Made by a program: the position numbers and the translations under genes
Notes under the pieces: model-generated
Database searches by the model: none
Told to the model about the DNA's origin: nothing
Seen by the model: only the letters and a program-made list of their open reading frames with translations
Source: Saprospiraceae bacterium
Lineage (GTDB): Bacteria > Bacteroidota > Bacteroidia > Chitinophagales > Saprospiraceae
Assembly: GCA_021739645.1 (NCBI GenBank)
Contig: JAIPBL010000015.1
Span: 1 to 64,000 of the forward strand
Reading direction: 5' to 3'
DNA length: 64,000 nt
Shown here: piece by piece, positions 27,592 through 37,567 of the stretch
Layout: every line of letters starts with the position of its first letter
Numbering within the stretch: position 1 is the first letter of the stretch

Positions 27592-28668
27592 TTAAAAATA
27601 TTTGAAATTATGGCCGTTTTCTATCTTCAACAAAGTCTCGTAAATCAGCTTTACCACGTTCTCTACATCTGCTTTGTGGGCCATTTCTACTGTCGTGTGC
27701 ATGTACCGCAACGGAAGCGAAATCAGGGCTGATGGCACACCACCATTGCTGTAAGCGAAAGCATCTGTGTCTGTGCCCGTTGAACGAGAGGCTGCTTCTT
27801 TTTGGAGCGGAATGCCTTTTTCCTCAGCAGTGTCGAGGATAAGTTTGAGTAATTTATTGTGGACCGCCGGAGCAAAAGTCACAGAAGGCCCTTCCCCAGA
27901 TTTCACATCACCGATTGTTTTTTTCTCAATCATTGGCGTATGCGTATCATGAGTTACGTCCGTAATGATGGCTACGTTTGGTTTGATATTATCAGCAATC
28001 ATTTGCGCTCCACGAAGCCCGATTTCCTCCTGAACAGAATTCACGATGTACAATGTGTAAGGCAGCTTTATTTTGTTCTGTTTGAGTAGACGTGCTACTT
28101 CCGCTATGCAAAAGCCACCCATCCGATTATCAAGCGCCCTGCCCACGTAGTAACGGTCGTTTAGTACCATGTACTCATCCTCATAGGTGATGACGCAACC
28201 AACATGGATGCCCATTTCGAGCACTTCCTTTTTGTCCTTCGCCCCAACGTCAATAAAAATATTGTCCAGCTTTGGCGTGATTTTGTCCTCGCCGTTTCTA
28301 GTATGGATGGCCGGCCAGCCAAAAACGCCCCGAACGATACCCTTCGGGGTGTGGATGTTCACCCGCTTGGAAGGGGCAATCTGGTGGTCGCTGCCGCCAT
28401 TTCGTATGACGTGAATAAAGCCTTCTTCTGTGATGAAATTGACAAACCACGAAATCTCGTCGGCATGGCCCTCAATCACCACCCTGAAATCAGTGCCGGG
28501 GTTGATGATGCCATAGGCGGTTCCATAGTTGTCCAAGCCCCAATCATCAATATATGGTTTCAAGTATTCCAGCCAAAGTTGTTGGCCTTTCGCTTCAAAT
28601 CCAGTCGGAGAGGCGTTGTTTAGATAGTTTTTCAGAAATTCTTCTGAATGGGTTGTGATTAATGACAT
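27592..28668 (-). CDS. M42 family aminopeptidase
   Basis: A 358-residue cocatalytic zinc peptidase (tetrahedral aminopeptidase/glutamyl aminopeptidase group), which trims N-terminal residues from peptides in the cytoplasm as a dodecamer in characterised members. Visible metal and catalytic residues: H68 and D70 in IEGHADEISW, the bridging Asp in GRALDNRMGG, the Glu pair in VQEEIGLRGA, an Asp in ITDVTHD and the late His in PLRYMHTTVE. Length is typical. Expressed alone or with the upstream pyrE; the gap of about 100 bp shows no terminator. Confidence 0.94.
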   Translation of the reverse strand: MSLITTHSEEFLKNYLNNASPTGFEAKGQQLWLEYLKPYIDDWGLDNYGTAYGIINPGTDFRVVIEGHADEISWFVNFITEEGFIHVIRNGGSDHQIAPSKRVNIHTPKGIVRGVFGWPAIHTRNGEDKITPKLDNIFIDVGAKDKKEVLEMGIHVGCVITYEDEYMVLNDRYYVGRALDNRMGGFCIAEVARLLKQNKIKLPYTLYIVNSVQEEIGLRGAQMIADNIKPNVAIITDVTHDTHTPMIEKKTIGDVKSGEGPSVTFAPAVHNKLLKLILDTAEEKGIPLQKEAASRSTGTDTDAFAYSNGGVPSALISLPLRYMHTTVEMAHKADVENVVKLIYETLLKIENGHNFKYF

Positions 28669-28767
28669 GCTTTATTGCGTATTTGAATTTTCGTTGTTTT
28701 GAATGGGGGTTCAGATAATTTAATGGATTACAAAGTAAATGAGCAATAGCGTTGAACACCCAATTCC

Positions 28768-29385
28768 TCAGCTCCCTGTTTTTTGCCGCCAGGTTGTCAG
28801 CATGTCCACATCGTTCAGATTGATGTACTTGATGGACAATGCCTCCCGGAGCAAAATATCGTAATTAGACAATGTTTCCAATTGGCAACCCGCACTTTCA
28901 AATGCTCGAATTGCTTTTTCGAAATTGTAACTAAAAATGGCTAACACACCAACCACCTCATGACCCGATGCTCTTACCGCATCAACCGCTTGCAAGCTGC
29001 TGCCACCTGTGGAAATCAAGTCTTCAACTACCAAAACCTTCGATTTTGCAGGCAATTCACCTTCAATCAAGTTTTGGCGGCCATGCTCCTTTGGTTTGCT
29101 GCGAACATAGGCAAATGGCAAATTCAAGGCATCGGCCAACAGCATTCCGTGGGCGATGCCCGCTGTCGCCACGCCAGCCACCGAGTCGAATTTGCCAAAG
29201 TCTTTGGCTTTTTCAATCAGGCACTGTTTCACCAAATCCCGTACTTCAGGATGGGAAAGCACCAACCGGTTGTCGCAATAAATTGGCGACAAAATACCTG
29301 AAGCCCAGGTGAATGGCTTTTGTGGGCTAAGTTTAATTGCTTTTATTTGCAACAAACGCTGTGCGACTTCCGATGCAATATTCAT
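28768..29385 (-). CDS. pyrE: Orotate phosphoribosyltransferase
   Basis: A 205-residue enzyme making orotidine 5'-phosphate from orotate and PRPP in pyrimidine synthesis. The PRPP loop is VLVVEDLISTGGSSLQAV, and the N-terminal FTWASGILSPIYCDNR and central YVRSKPKEHG are typical of PyrE. The start at 29385 is chosen because it follows AAAGG closely and gives the normal family length. No other pyr gene is adjacent. It is divergent from the Nudix gene with a 99-bp gap. Confidence 0.96.
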   Translation of the reverse strand: MNIASEVAQRLLQIKAIKLSPQKPFTWASGILSPIYCDNRLVLSHPEVRDLVKQCLIEKAKDFGKFDSVAGVATAGIAHGMLLADALNLPFAYVRSKPKEHGRQNLIEGELPAKSKVLVVEDLISTGGSSLQAVDAVRASGHEVVGVLAIFSYNFEKAIRAFESAGCQLETLSNYDILLREALSIKYINLNDVDMLTTWRQKTGS

Positions 29386-29484
29386 CCTTTGCTTTCTTTG
29401 CGGTTGATTGGCTACCGATGACGTTTTCTGAAAAGTCAACGGGTCAAAAAAATATCTATATCATACCTCTAAAAAGGGCAGCAA

Positions 29485-30111
29485 ATGTATAAAATTTACA
29501 TTAACGGTACGCCTTTGTACCTTGTTTCTTCCGAAGAAGTAAAAAGCTTCGGGCCATCAACAGAGAAAAAAATTGTGCTCCGCTACGGCGGAAAGAAGAA
29601 ATTTTTGACAACCCTCGTCAATCAACTGGAGTGCACCCAACGGTTCGACTACATCGCTGTGTTTGATCCCGATGTGGAGCGGATGTGGACCGAATTTCAA
29701 AAAATCTTCAAGCTTATCAGTGCCGCAGGCGGTGCTGTTTTTAATGCGGAAGGTAAAGTATTGATGATTCATCGCAGAGGCAGTTGGGACTTGCCCAAAG
29801 GAAAAATGGACCCCGGCGAAACACCCGAGCAGACCGCCGTCCGGGAAGTCCAAGAGGAAACAGGAATCGGGGAAATCTCCCTCGGCCCGCACTTGCTGGA
29901 CACTTGGCACACCTACGAAATGAATGGCAAACGGATACTCAAGACAACCTACTGGTACCGGATGCAAACGACTGAAAATCAACTTGTTCCGCAAACCGAG
30001 GAAGACATTGAGCTAGCCGTCTGGGCCGACTTGAATGCTTTTTTGGCACAGCCAAATGAAGTTTACGGCAATATTCTGGACGTTCTGAATAAAGCACAGA
30101 CAAACAAGTAA
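29485..30111 (+). CDS. Nudix hydrolase with extra N-terminal domain
   Basis: A 208-residue protein. The Nudix box G-x5-E-x7-REVQEETGI spans residues 106-128 (KGKMDPGETPEQ...), binding Mg and hydrolysing a nucleoside-diphosphate-linked substrate. The first 75 residues form a separate small beta-rich domain (YINGTPLYLVSSEEV) that is not part of the Nudix fold; it is common in Bacteroidota homologues but its function is unknown to me. Substrate undetermined. Ends just before a perfect palindrome with a T run that may terminate it. Confidence 0.92.
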   Translation: MYKIYINGTPLYLVSSEEVKSFGPSTEKKIVLRYGGKKKFLTTLVNQLECTQRFDYIAVFDPDVERMWTEFQKIFKLISAAGGAVFNAEGKVLMIHRRGSWDLPKGKMDPGETPEQTAVREVQEETGIGEISLGPHLLDTWHTYEMNGKRILKTTYWYRMQTTENQLVPQTEEDIELAVWADLNAFLAQPNEVYGNILDVLNKAQTNK

Positions 30112-30130
30112 CACGGACTGACAGTCCGTG
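30112..30130. repeat. Perfect palindrome CACGGACTG-A-CAGTCCGTG, first copy
   Basis: Nine-base arms around a single A, starting next to the Nudix stop codon and followed by TTTTT, so it can act as a terminator. A second copy lies at 30167-30185. Confidence 0.85.
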
Positions 30131-30166
30131 TTTTTACACAAAAATCAAGAACATCAAAAAAAACAG

Positions 30167-30185
30167 CACGGACTGACAGTCTGTG
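30167..30185. repeat. Palindrome CACGGACTG-A-CAGTCTGTG, second copy
   Basis: Same 19-bp element as 30112-30130 with one base change in the right arm; ends 10 bp before the sbcC start codon, covering its ribosome-binding region. Confidence 0.8.
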
Positions 30186-30195
30186 TTACTTACAA

Positions 30196-33100
30196 ATGAA
30201 AATCAGCCGCATCCTACTTCGCAACCTGCACTCCATCCGCTCGGAGGTCGAAATTGACTTCACGGCCAGCCCTTTGTCGGATACTGGACTATTTGCAATA
30301 ACGGGAGACACGGGCGCAGGCAAAACTACCATCCTTGACGCCATCACCTTGGCCATGTACGGCAAGGTCTGCCGGAAATCAAGGCCAGAGGAGGTACTCT
30401 CACACGGTGCCGAAGAAGGCATAGCGGAGTGCGATTTCGAGGCAGGCGGGCGGCAAATTCGTTGCCAATGGCGCTGCTGGGTGCCCAAGTCTAAAAAAGG
30501 AACCGGGCCAAAAGTGGAACGTTCCGTCGCCGAATGGAGTGAGGAAAAACAGGACTTCTTAATTGTTGCGGAGCGAAAAATTCGGGAAGTAGATGCCTTT
30601 GTGGAGGAAGTTTCCGGCTTGGATTTCGAGCGTTTTACTCGCTCCGCAATGTTGGCACAGGGCGATTTTGCAGCCTTCCTAAAAGCTGCACCAAAGGAGC
30701 GCAGCGAGCTTTTGGAACGTATCACCGGGACGGAGATTTATTCAAGCCTCTCCAAAGCAGCACTCGAACGACACAGTATTGAAAAGGCAATACTTGCGGA
30801 ATTGGTCACATTCAGAGATTCCCTGCAAGTTTTTTCGAAAGAAGACCTCAAAGAACGCAAGGCAGTACTGAAGGAGAAAGAACAAGCCACGAAAACCATC
30901 AGAACGGAACTTGATTCGGTTAAAAATGCGCTGCAATGGCTGCGCCAAGTCGGACAATTGAAGCTTCGAAATGAAAAAGCTTCCGCCGATATGCTGGCCA
31001 TGGAGGCTGAAAAAACGACACTTGAAGCGGAGGAAAAATTGCTGGTACAGCACCGCAAGACGCTGCCGCTCCACCCCACCCTCGCCCGGCTGGACGACAA
31101 GTTGGCTGAAATCGCCAATTTGGAGGAAGCAACCGCTCGTTTTACCCAAAACCAACCCGCAGAATCAGAAACTGCCAAATCGGCACAGGTTGCTTTTGGT
31201 GAAAAAGCGGCGTTGCTCGATACGCTGATTTCAGGACAGCCAGCGGCCATGCGACTGTTCGAGGAGGTGGCGCTGATGGACGCCCAACTCAGCGGTTTGA
31301 CGGAGGCCAATTCTAAAATCAACCATGAGTGGGAGGGCACATCGGCAAAAAAACAAGCCACCGACCTTCAAATTGCAAAGCAAAAAAAGAAGCTGGAAGA
31401 ACATACCTCAGCAGTTGCCGAATTGGGTAAATGGCTGAAACCCAATGCTGTATGGGCATCGTTGCCCCAAGATTTACCCGCCATCACCATCCACGAAGAG
31501 GCGCTCCGGGAGAACCTCAGAAGCAAAACACGGATTGCCGAAGAAGCTAAAACATTGCTCCAAAACACGGAGCAATCGAGGCAAGACACAGCAAAGCTGG
31601 AGACTATTTTTACCGAAGAAAAAAATACGCTCGCTGGGCTGCTCGAACTTTTTGAAAAAAACACGCCAGGAAATTTCATCCCGAACCGGCAAGACCTGCT
31701 CGAAATACTCACACGGGAGATTGAGCAACTTAGTGAGAAGCATATAAATTTCACCAACCTCAGCAGCCTCAACGCTGAATACCGGGCTGCGTTGGTGCAA
31801 CTTTCCAACCTTGAAAACCGACTTTCGGAGCTGCGCCAACAAGAACTTTGGCTCGACAAATCGCTGCTATCGGCTTATGAGGAGGCGGAGGAGTGGGAGC
31901 ACCAATTGGCGTACCGTCGGGAAGTTTACAACCAACAACTGCAACTCGCCAACTACGAAAAAGACCGGGCAAACTTGCAAGAGGGCGACCCCTGCCCGCT
32001 CTGCCTGAGTACCCACCACCCATTCCGGCTGCATGAGGTAAAGCCCTTTGTGGACGAGGCTCGGACCGATTTGGAAGCTGCCGAAAAATCAAACCGGGAG
32101 CGCCAATTGGAACGAAATGCCTTGCTCAAACAGCACATCGAAACCAATACCCAGATTCAACAAATCGAGGGTGTGGAAGGAGGGGAGATGGGCAAGCTCG
32201 AAGCTCGAATTGGCGGGCTGGAGCAACAGTTGGCGGCATTCCTGCCCGGTCTCGACGGGGAGGATTTCAGCAGGTCGCACGGCGATTGGTTGGTGAACAA
32301 ACTTGACAATTTCGAGGTGACGCTGGCAGAGAAAAAGGCGATACGGGAGAAACTGACGGTGCTGAACAGCCAGATTTCAACGAAAGAGGAGCGGGTTCGC
32401 TCACTCGAAAGCCAACTGAAAGACGCCCGTTTTGCGGAGCAACAAAACGAGCGGAGCCGCCTCGACCGGGAAGCTACCTTGCTCGATTTGGCCGAAAGAT
32501 TCAAAGAGTCAAGTGCGGAACTGGACAAGCTGGTGGACAAGTACGGTTTCCGTTTTTCGTTGGATACCGCCAAGCAGATGTTCAGTGAACTGAAAGGAAA
32601 GGAGGACGAATTTTCTACCAAGAAAACAAACCGAGATACGCACGAACGCCAGCTTGAACTGGCCCGGCAGTCGCTCGAACAGTTGGTGGAAGCACAGTCT
32701 GAGTTGGAACAGAAAAGCCAGCAATTGCAGGCAGAAGCCACCGAACAGCAAGGCAAATTGGGCATTTTACAGGCGAAGCGGCAGTCAATTTTTGGGGTAA
32801 AAAATCCGGTTTCCGAGCGAGAAAAAATGTTGGCAGAACTCAGAAATGCGGAACAAGCGGTAGCTGTGACCCGCACAAACCATGAGCAAGCAAAAGAACG
32901 GTTGGCCCGCACGAAGCAACAGTTGGAAAGCACCAAAAAACAGTTGGAGGCCAACAAAAATGCTGTGGCTGAACTGGAAAAAAGCCTCAATTCAGGACTG
33001 GCGGCGGCAGGGTTTGCATCGGTAGCCGCATTGCGGAGCGCCATGCTGCCCTCGAAACAAGCCGAGCGAATCGAGGAGCTATCGGAGCGGCTGAAACTGC

Positions 33101-33843
33101 GGGAAGTGGCCGTTCGGCAAGAAGCCAAGTCGGCCAAAATGGCACTGGATACTGCGCTGGCAACACCACTGGCAACAGAAACGGAATCGGAACTTGCAAC
33201 TAAAGTCGAGACCTTGGAAGGCGAAATGCAGGTACTCCAACAGGAAATTGGGGCGCTTAACCAACAATTAAAGGACAACGAAAAGCGGAAGGCGGAAGGC
33301 GAAGTTATTTTGCAACAAATTGACAGCCAACGACTTGTGTACAATCGTTGGGCGGCGATGTATGACCTCATTGGTTCTTCGGATGGTTCGAAGTTCCGAA
33401 AATTCGCCCAGGGCCTTACGCTGCAAAAGCTGGTGCAACTCGCCAACACCCACCTCGAAAACCTTTACGGTCGTTACTTCGTCGTGAAGCGTCAGGGTGA
33501 GGATTTGGAGCTGGACATCGTGGACACCTACCAAGCCGACAACATGCGCTCGATGATGACCTTGTCTGGTGGCGAGAGTTTTTTGGTCAGCCTGGCACTG
33601 GCGCTTGGGTTGAGCGACCTCGCTGGTCGAAATGCCAACATCCGCTCACTGTTCATTGATGAGGGCTTCGGCACCCTCGATGACCAAACGCTTGACCTCG
33701 CCATCTGCACCTTGGAAAATTTGCAGGCAAAGGGAAAAACGATCGGCATCATTTCACATGTAAAAGAGCTGAAAGAACGCATATCAACGCAGGTTCGGGT
33801 GCTGAAAAAAGGCGGGGGAACGAGCGTGGTCGAGATTGGTTGA
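30196..33843 (+). CDS. sbcC: SbcC-type nuclease subunit (Rad50-like SMC ATPase)
   Basis: A 1215-residue ATPase. Walker A GDTGAGKTT is at residues 37-45; long coiled coils run on both sides of a zinc hook CPLC at residues 600-603; the ABC signature LSGGE is at about 1123 and Walker B (FIDEGFGTLDD) at about 1155. With SbcD it opens and cleaves hairpin and blocked DNA ends. Length is usual for the family. sbcD is not next to it, which is the common partner position. A second 19-bp palindrome sits just before the start codon and could affect translation initiation. Strongly supported. Confidence 0.95.
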   Translation: MKISRILLRNLHSIRSEVEIDFTASPLSDTGLFAITGDTGAGKTTILDAITLAMYGKVCRKSRPEEVLSHGAEEGIAECDFEAGGRQIRCQWRCWVPKSKKGTGPKVERSVAEWSEEKQDFLIVAERKIREVDAFVEEVSGLDFERFTRSAMLAQGDFAAFLKAAPKERSELLERITGTEIYSSLSKAALERHSIEKAILAELVTFRDSLQVFSKEDLKERKAVLKEKEQATKTIRTELDSVKNALQWLRQVGQLKLRNEKASADMLAMEAEKTTLEAEEKLLVQHRKTLPLHPTLARLDDKLAEIANLEEATARFTQNQPAESETAKSAQVAFGEKAALLDTLISGQPAAMRLFEEVALMDAQLSGLTEANSKINHEWEGTSAKKQATDLQIAKQKKKLEEHTSAVAELGKWLKPNAVWASLPQDLPAITIHEEALRENLRSKTRIAEEAKTLLQNTEQSRQDTAKLETIFTEEKNTLAGLLELFEKNTPGNFIPNRQDLLEILTREIEQLSEKHINFTNLSSLNAEYRAALVQLSNLENRLSELRQQELWLDKSLLSAYEEAEEWEHQLAYRREVYNQQLQLANYEKDRANLQEGDPCPLCLSTHHPFRLHEVKPFVDEARTDLEAAEKSNRERQLERNALLKQHIETNTQIQQIEGVEGGEMGKLEARIGGLEQQLAAFLPGLDGEDFSRSHGDWLVNKLDNFEVTLAEKKAIREKLTVLNSQISTKEERVRSLESQLKDARFAEQQNERSRLDREATLLDLAERFKESSAELDKLVDKYGFRFSLDTAKQMFSELKGKEDEFSTKKTNRDTHERQLELARQSLEQLVEAQSELEQKSQQLQAEATEQQGKLGILQAKRQSIFGVKNPVSEREKMLAELRNAEQAVAVTRTNHEQAKERLARTKQQLESTKKQLEANKNAVAELEKSLNSGLAAAGFASVAALRSAMLPSKQAERIEELSERLKLREVAVRQEAKSAKMALDTALATPLATETESELATKVETLEGEMQVLQQEIGALNQQLKDNEKRKAEGEVILQQIDSQRLVYNRWAAMYDLIGSSDGSKFRKFAQGLTLQKLVQLANTHLENLYGRYFVVKRQGEDLELDIVDTYQADNMRSMMTLSGGESFLVSLALALGLSDLAGRNANIRSLFIDEGFGTLDDQTLDLAICTLENLQAKGKTIGIISHVKELKERISTQVRVLKKGGGTSVVEIG

Positions 33844-34014
33844 AGTTGCGTTGATTTGGGAGATTCAAGTTTAATATGCCCCATTTTTTGTCAAAAATTT
33901 GCCTGAAATATGAAAATGGACTGGTATGAACCTCTGAGAAAGTAGCTTTGAGCAATGGATGGGAATACCCCATCGTTTTACAAAAACTGCACTTACACAC
34001 ATAAAACATTGGTA

Positions 34015-37000
34015 ATGAACAAACTGATTATCTACCCTGCTGCCTTATTTTTCCTATTTTTTATTGGTGTAAAACCGACTTTCGGGCAGTTCAACATCAA
34101 AATGAACGTGCTCAGTGGCACTTCCACCACCACTTGCACCGACCCAATTGGCGCACCAGACCCCACTTGGGCGGTGAATATTGACAATGCCGGGTGGGTA
34201 TCCTACCCTTTCAATGGCATTTGCTACAACAACTTCCCAAACGAACAATTCAACAAAACCTATCCTTGTTTGGTGGACATTCCAACCACCATTCCTGTTT
34301 GTTTTCGGGCCTATGAAAACGATGCGACACTACCCAACCCCTGCACTCCAGTCTATAGTTGCCAAGCTGAAATTTGTATCGATGTAACTGTCCCAGCAAT
34401 GGGAACTGTGCCTTTCACTATCACCCTTCCTGCTGGTGGCCCATCGGGTGGCAGCGTGGATATGAACATTGTGACGAGTGGTGTCCCCGGTGGTATCAAC
34501 GATTTGCTTTGCAACGCCATTCCACTTGGTATTTTGACAACCAGCGTACCTGTCGGATTGCCTGACACCAGCGTTTTCAACAATTTTTGTGCAACAAACT
34601 TGAATGAGCCCGACCCAGGCCCTGCCGGTGGTGGGTGGTTCAACAACCAGGGTGTCTGGTTCACCTTCACAACGGATGCCAACCCAACGGATGCCATTCT
34701 GGTGGACGTGAACAGCGACCCCTCGAATTTTGGCGACCCCATCAACCTCCAGGTTGCAATTTACGAGAGTAGTGACAATACCTGCAACGGCAATTTCACC
34801 TTACTCAGCTCCAACTATGTTACCCCTGATTTTGATGAAACAGCGGTCTTCACTTGCCCAAAACCAAATACCACTTACTTCATTCTGGTGGATGGCGTTT
34901 ACATAAGCGGTACCAATATCACCGAAGTGGAAGGCTGGTTTGGGCTTGGTGTGGAACAACTCGATGTGAATGCCGCTTCCGAGCTGCGATGTACTGCCGA
35001 AAATTTGGGAGGTGTGCCGCTGGGTGGCACAGTTAGCACACAATTGGTTACCAATGCTTGCTCCATGAATACCAACTCATCGCCAGCTTCGGCATTTGGC
35101 GTTCAAAAATCGGTCTGGTTCACCTTCTCGCCGCCGCCCACGGGCCATGTTTTCGTGCAAGGCACTAGCTCCGACCTTGACCCAATCGGCATCCAAATGG
35201 CTATTTATCTATCCTCGAATGGCGGGTGCCTGGGCACGATGATGGAGTTGGCAAGTCAATTCACTGCCGCTGACAACGACGAGGTGATTGAACTGCACTG
35301 CCTCGACCCCAACACAACGTATTTTGTAATGATTGACGGTGCAACCGGCCTCTTGAACACCGGGATATTCACCCTTTCCGTGACCGACGCTGGGAATGAA
35401 ACCCCAACAACGACCTTAAATCCTGTAGTTTGTTTTGGGGAAACCTTTTCCGCTGGCGGCAATTCCTACAACCAAACTGGCATGTACGCCGACACGCTGC
35501 AACTGCCCGGTGGTTGCGACAGCATCGTTGTCACCGACCTTACTGTGCTTTCGCAAGTTCAAGTCAACTTGCAAGTGACCAATCAGGGCGCTGGCCTTGG
35601 CAATACCACTGGCGGGATGCAAGTAAACCCAAGCGGGGGGGATGGGGGCTACACGGTGCTTTGGTCAAATGGGCAAACGGGCACCACTGCTACCAACCTC
35701 GTTGGGGGCGACAATTTCTGCGTGACGGTTACTGACCAGAATGGCTGCGAAAATGACACCTGCATGATAATGCCCTACTACCTGAACTTCATCCCCTCTG
35801 CAACAGGTAGCAGTTTGCTCTGCAATGGAGACCAAAATGGAACCATCGAGTTTTCGGCCATCGGCGGGGTTGCTCCCTACCAGTTTGACTGGGAAAGTTT
35901 AAGCAGCAATTTGAGTGGCGCTGGCTTCATCCAAACCGACGGTCAGCTGATTTCCATTCCTGGTTTGCCCGGTGGGCAATACAGCATTCACATCTTCGAT
36001 GTGGCTTTCGACACTACCGTTTTGGTGAACATTTCTGAACCAACATCATTGGTTGCCGACGTAATGTCGGTCACAAACGCCACTTGCTTTGGCGACTGCA
36101 ACGGCGCAATAACAATTGACATTACCGGGGGTACCCCGCCCTACCTTGTCAATTGGGCAAACGGCAACACCACGGCCAATTTGACAAGTCTCTGTGCTGG
36201 AACCTACCAAGCCACAGTGTCCGATGCAAATGGCTGTACCAAGTTTGTCAGCCAGGACATCCTGCAACCTGTTCAGTTCACCGCCACGGCGTCGGAATTG
36301 CAACCCGTTTCTTGCTTTCAAGGCACCGACGGAAGGGCTAGGGTGACACCGAGTGAACCCGCCGCTTCCATTCTTTGGAGCAATGGCATGACCACTTCCA
36401 CCATTTCTGGGTTGAATGGGGCTGTTTATACGGTCACCGTCACCAATTCAGCGGGGTGTACAGCCTCGGCAAGTGTGGTAGTTTCTGCGCCAACTGCGCC
36501 TGTGAGCGTGACCATCAACCAGCAGCAAGGCGTCGACTGCCAAGGAGAGAATTCGGGTATTTTGCAGGCAATGACCAGTGGGCCGGGCAACAATTTTATT
36601 TACGTTTGGAGCAATGGAGGCAGCCAACCAACCGCCTCAAGCCTCATCGCCGGCACCTATTCTGTGACGGTGAGCAATGAAAATGGCTGCTCCGCAACAG
36701 CCAGCGCCATGCTAACCCAGCCGACCCCAATTGTTGCGACAGCGACACCCAACGAAATCACCTGCCTCGACCTCCCGGATGCTGGCGCCATCAACGTGGA
36801 CAATGTGACCGGTGGTCAACCCCCTTATACTTACTCACAGGATGGGGCTTCGTTTTTCACAAACCCCGTACTGACTGGCTATGCCGAAGGCCCAAACTCA
36901 TTTTTTGTCATGGATGCAAATGGTTGTGTTTCGGAGTTTCAGGAGACCATAAACGGCCCAATTGAGTTGCTCGTTGACCTTGGCCCCAACAAAAGCATTG

Positions 37001-37497
37001 CACTTGGGGATAGCATAAAACTCCAAGCAACCGTCAACCAGCTCGTGCAAACTTATTCTTGGTCACCACCGGAAGGGCTTTCCTGCACGGATTGCTCAAG
37101 CCCAATCGCCTCGCCATTGGTGCCAGGCATGTACATAGTGGTTGTCACAACTGCTGATGGATGCAGCGCCTCGGGTGAGGTTTTTATTGAGGTAAAAAAT
37201 GACCAGAAAGTCTTTGTTCCGAATGCCTTCAGCCCAAATGGGGATGGCCTGAACGATGAGTTCATGCCGTTCACGGATGGCTCGGTGCGACGCATCAAGT
37301 CATTCCGGATTTTTGATCGCCAGGGAAACAATGTTTATGATGGGAAAGACTTAATTCCTAATCAGCCGGGCATTGGCTGGGATGGCGTTTTTAAGGGGAA
37401 AGAGATGCAGCCCGCCGTTTTTGCTTGGCTCGCTGAAATAGAGTTCGTTGATGGCAAGTTGCTTGTTTACAAAGGAGAAGTCGTGTTGATTCGATGA
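34015..37497 (+). CDS. T9SS type B secreted repeat protein
   Basis: A 1160-residue exported protein. A signal peptide (NKLIIYPAALFFLFFIG, cleaved near FGQ) is followed by two domains with WFTFT and YESSDNTC / YLSSNGGC patterns (about 210-500), one unit related to the 41-residue repeat of the giant protein (CFGETFSAGGNSY...GGCDSIVVTDLT, about 470-515), SprB/Ig-like units (YTVTVTNSAGC, YSVTVSNENGC) and a C-terminal type B sorting domain with VPNAFSPNGDGLNDEF (about 1070-1160). Likely secreted to the surface by the type IX system. The start at 34015 is set by the signal peptide. A near-perfect terminator follows. Ligand unknown. Confidence 0.92.
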   Translation: MNKLIIYPAALFFLFFIGVKPTFGQFNIKMNVLSGTSTTTCTDPIGAPDPTWAVNIDNAGWVSYPFNGICYNNFPNEQFNKTYPCLVDIPTTIPVCFRAYENDATLPNPCTPVYSCQAEICIDVTVPAMGTVPFTITLPAGGPSGGSVDMNIVTSGVPGGINDLLCNAIPLGILTTSVPVGLPDTSVFNNFCATNLNEPDPGPAGGGWFNNQGVWFTFTTDANPTDAILVDVNSDPSNFGDPINLQVAIYESSDNTCNGNFTLLSSNYVTPDFDETAVFTCPKPNTTYFILVDGVYISGTNITEVEGWFGLGVEQLDVNAASELRCTAENLGGVPLGGTVSTQLVTNACSMNTNSSPASAFGVQKSVWFTFSPPPTGHVFVQGTSSDLDPIGIQMAIYLSSNGGCLGTMMELASQFTAADNDEVIELHCLDPNTTYFVMIDGATGLLNTGIFTLSVTDAGNETPTTTLNPVVCFGETFSAGGNSYNQTGMYADTLQLPGGCDSIVVTDLTVLSQVQVNLQVTNQGAGLGNTTGGMQVNPSGGDGGYTVLWSNGQTGTTATNLVGGDNFCVTVTDQNGCENDTCMIMPYYLNFIPSATGSSLLCNGDQNGTIEFSAIGGVAPYQFDWESLSSNLSGAGFIQTDGQLISIPGLPGGQYSIHIFDVAFDTTVLVNISEPTSLVADVMSVTNATCFGDCNGAITIDITGGTPPYLVNWANGNTTANLTSLCAGTYQATVSDANGCTKFVSQDILQPVQFTATASELQPVSCFQGTDGRARVTPSEPAASILWSNGMTTSTISGLNGAVYTVTVTNSAGCTASASVVVSAPTAPVSVTINQQQGVDCQGENSGILQAMTSGPGNNFIYVWSNGGSQPTASSLIAGTYSVTVSNENGCSATASAMLTQPTPIVATATPNEITCLDLPDAGAINVDNVTGGQPPYTYSQDGASFFTNPVLTGYAEGPNSFFVMDANGCVSEFQETINGPIELLVDLGPNKSIALGDSIKLQATVNQLVQTYSWSPPEGLSCTDCSSPIASPLVPGMYIVVVTTADGCSASGEVFIEVKNDQKVFVPNAFSPNGDGLNDEFMPFTDGSVRRIKSFRIFDRQGNNVYDGKDLIPNQPGIGWDGVFKGKEMQPAVFAWLAEIEFVDGKLLVYKGEVVLIR

Positions 37498-37520
37498 CTG
37501 ATTGGGCATTTTGCCACAAA

Positions 37521-37562
37521 AAAATAACCGGGTTCGATGTGCATCGAACCCGGTTATTTTTT
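37521..37562. terminator. Strong bidirectional terminator
   Basis: A perfect 19-bp stem, arms 37521-37539 and 42-60 of the same hundred (37542-37560), flanked by A and T runs, between the convergent type B protein gene and the MORN lipoprotein gene. Confidence 0.95.
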
Positions 37563-37567
37563 ACGGC

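Noticed and set aside
32157..33449. 430-codon frame antisense to sbcC
   Set aside because: Ser/Cys-rich shadow of a coiled-coil gene. The sense frame has full SMC motifs.
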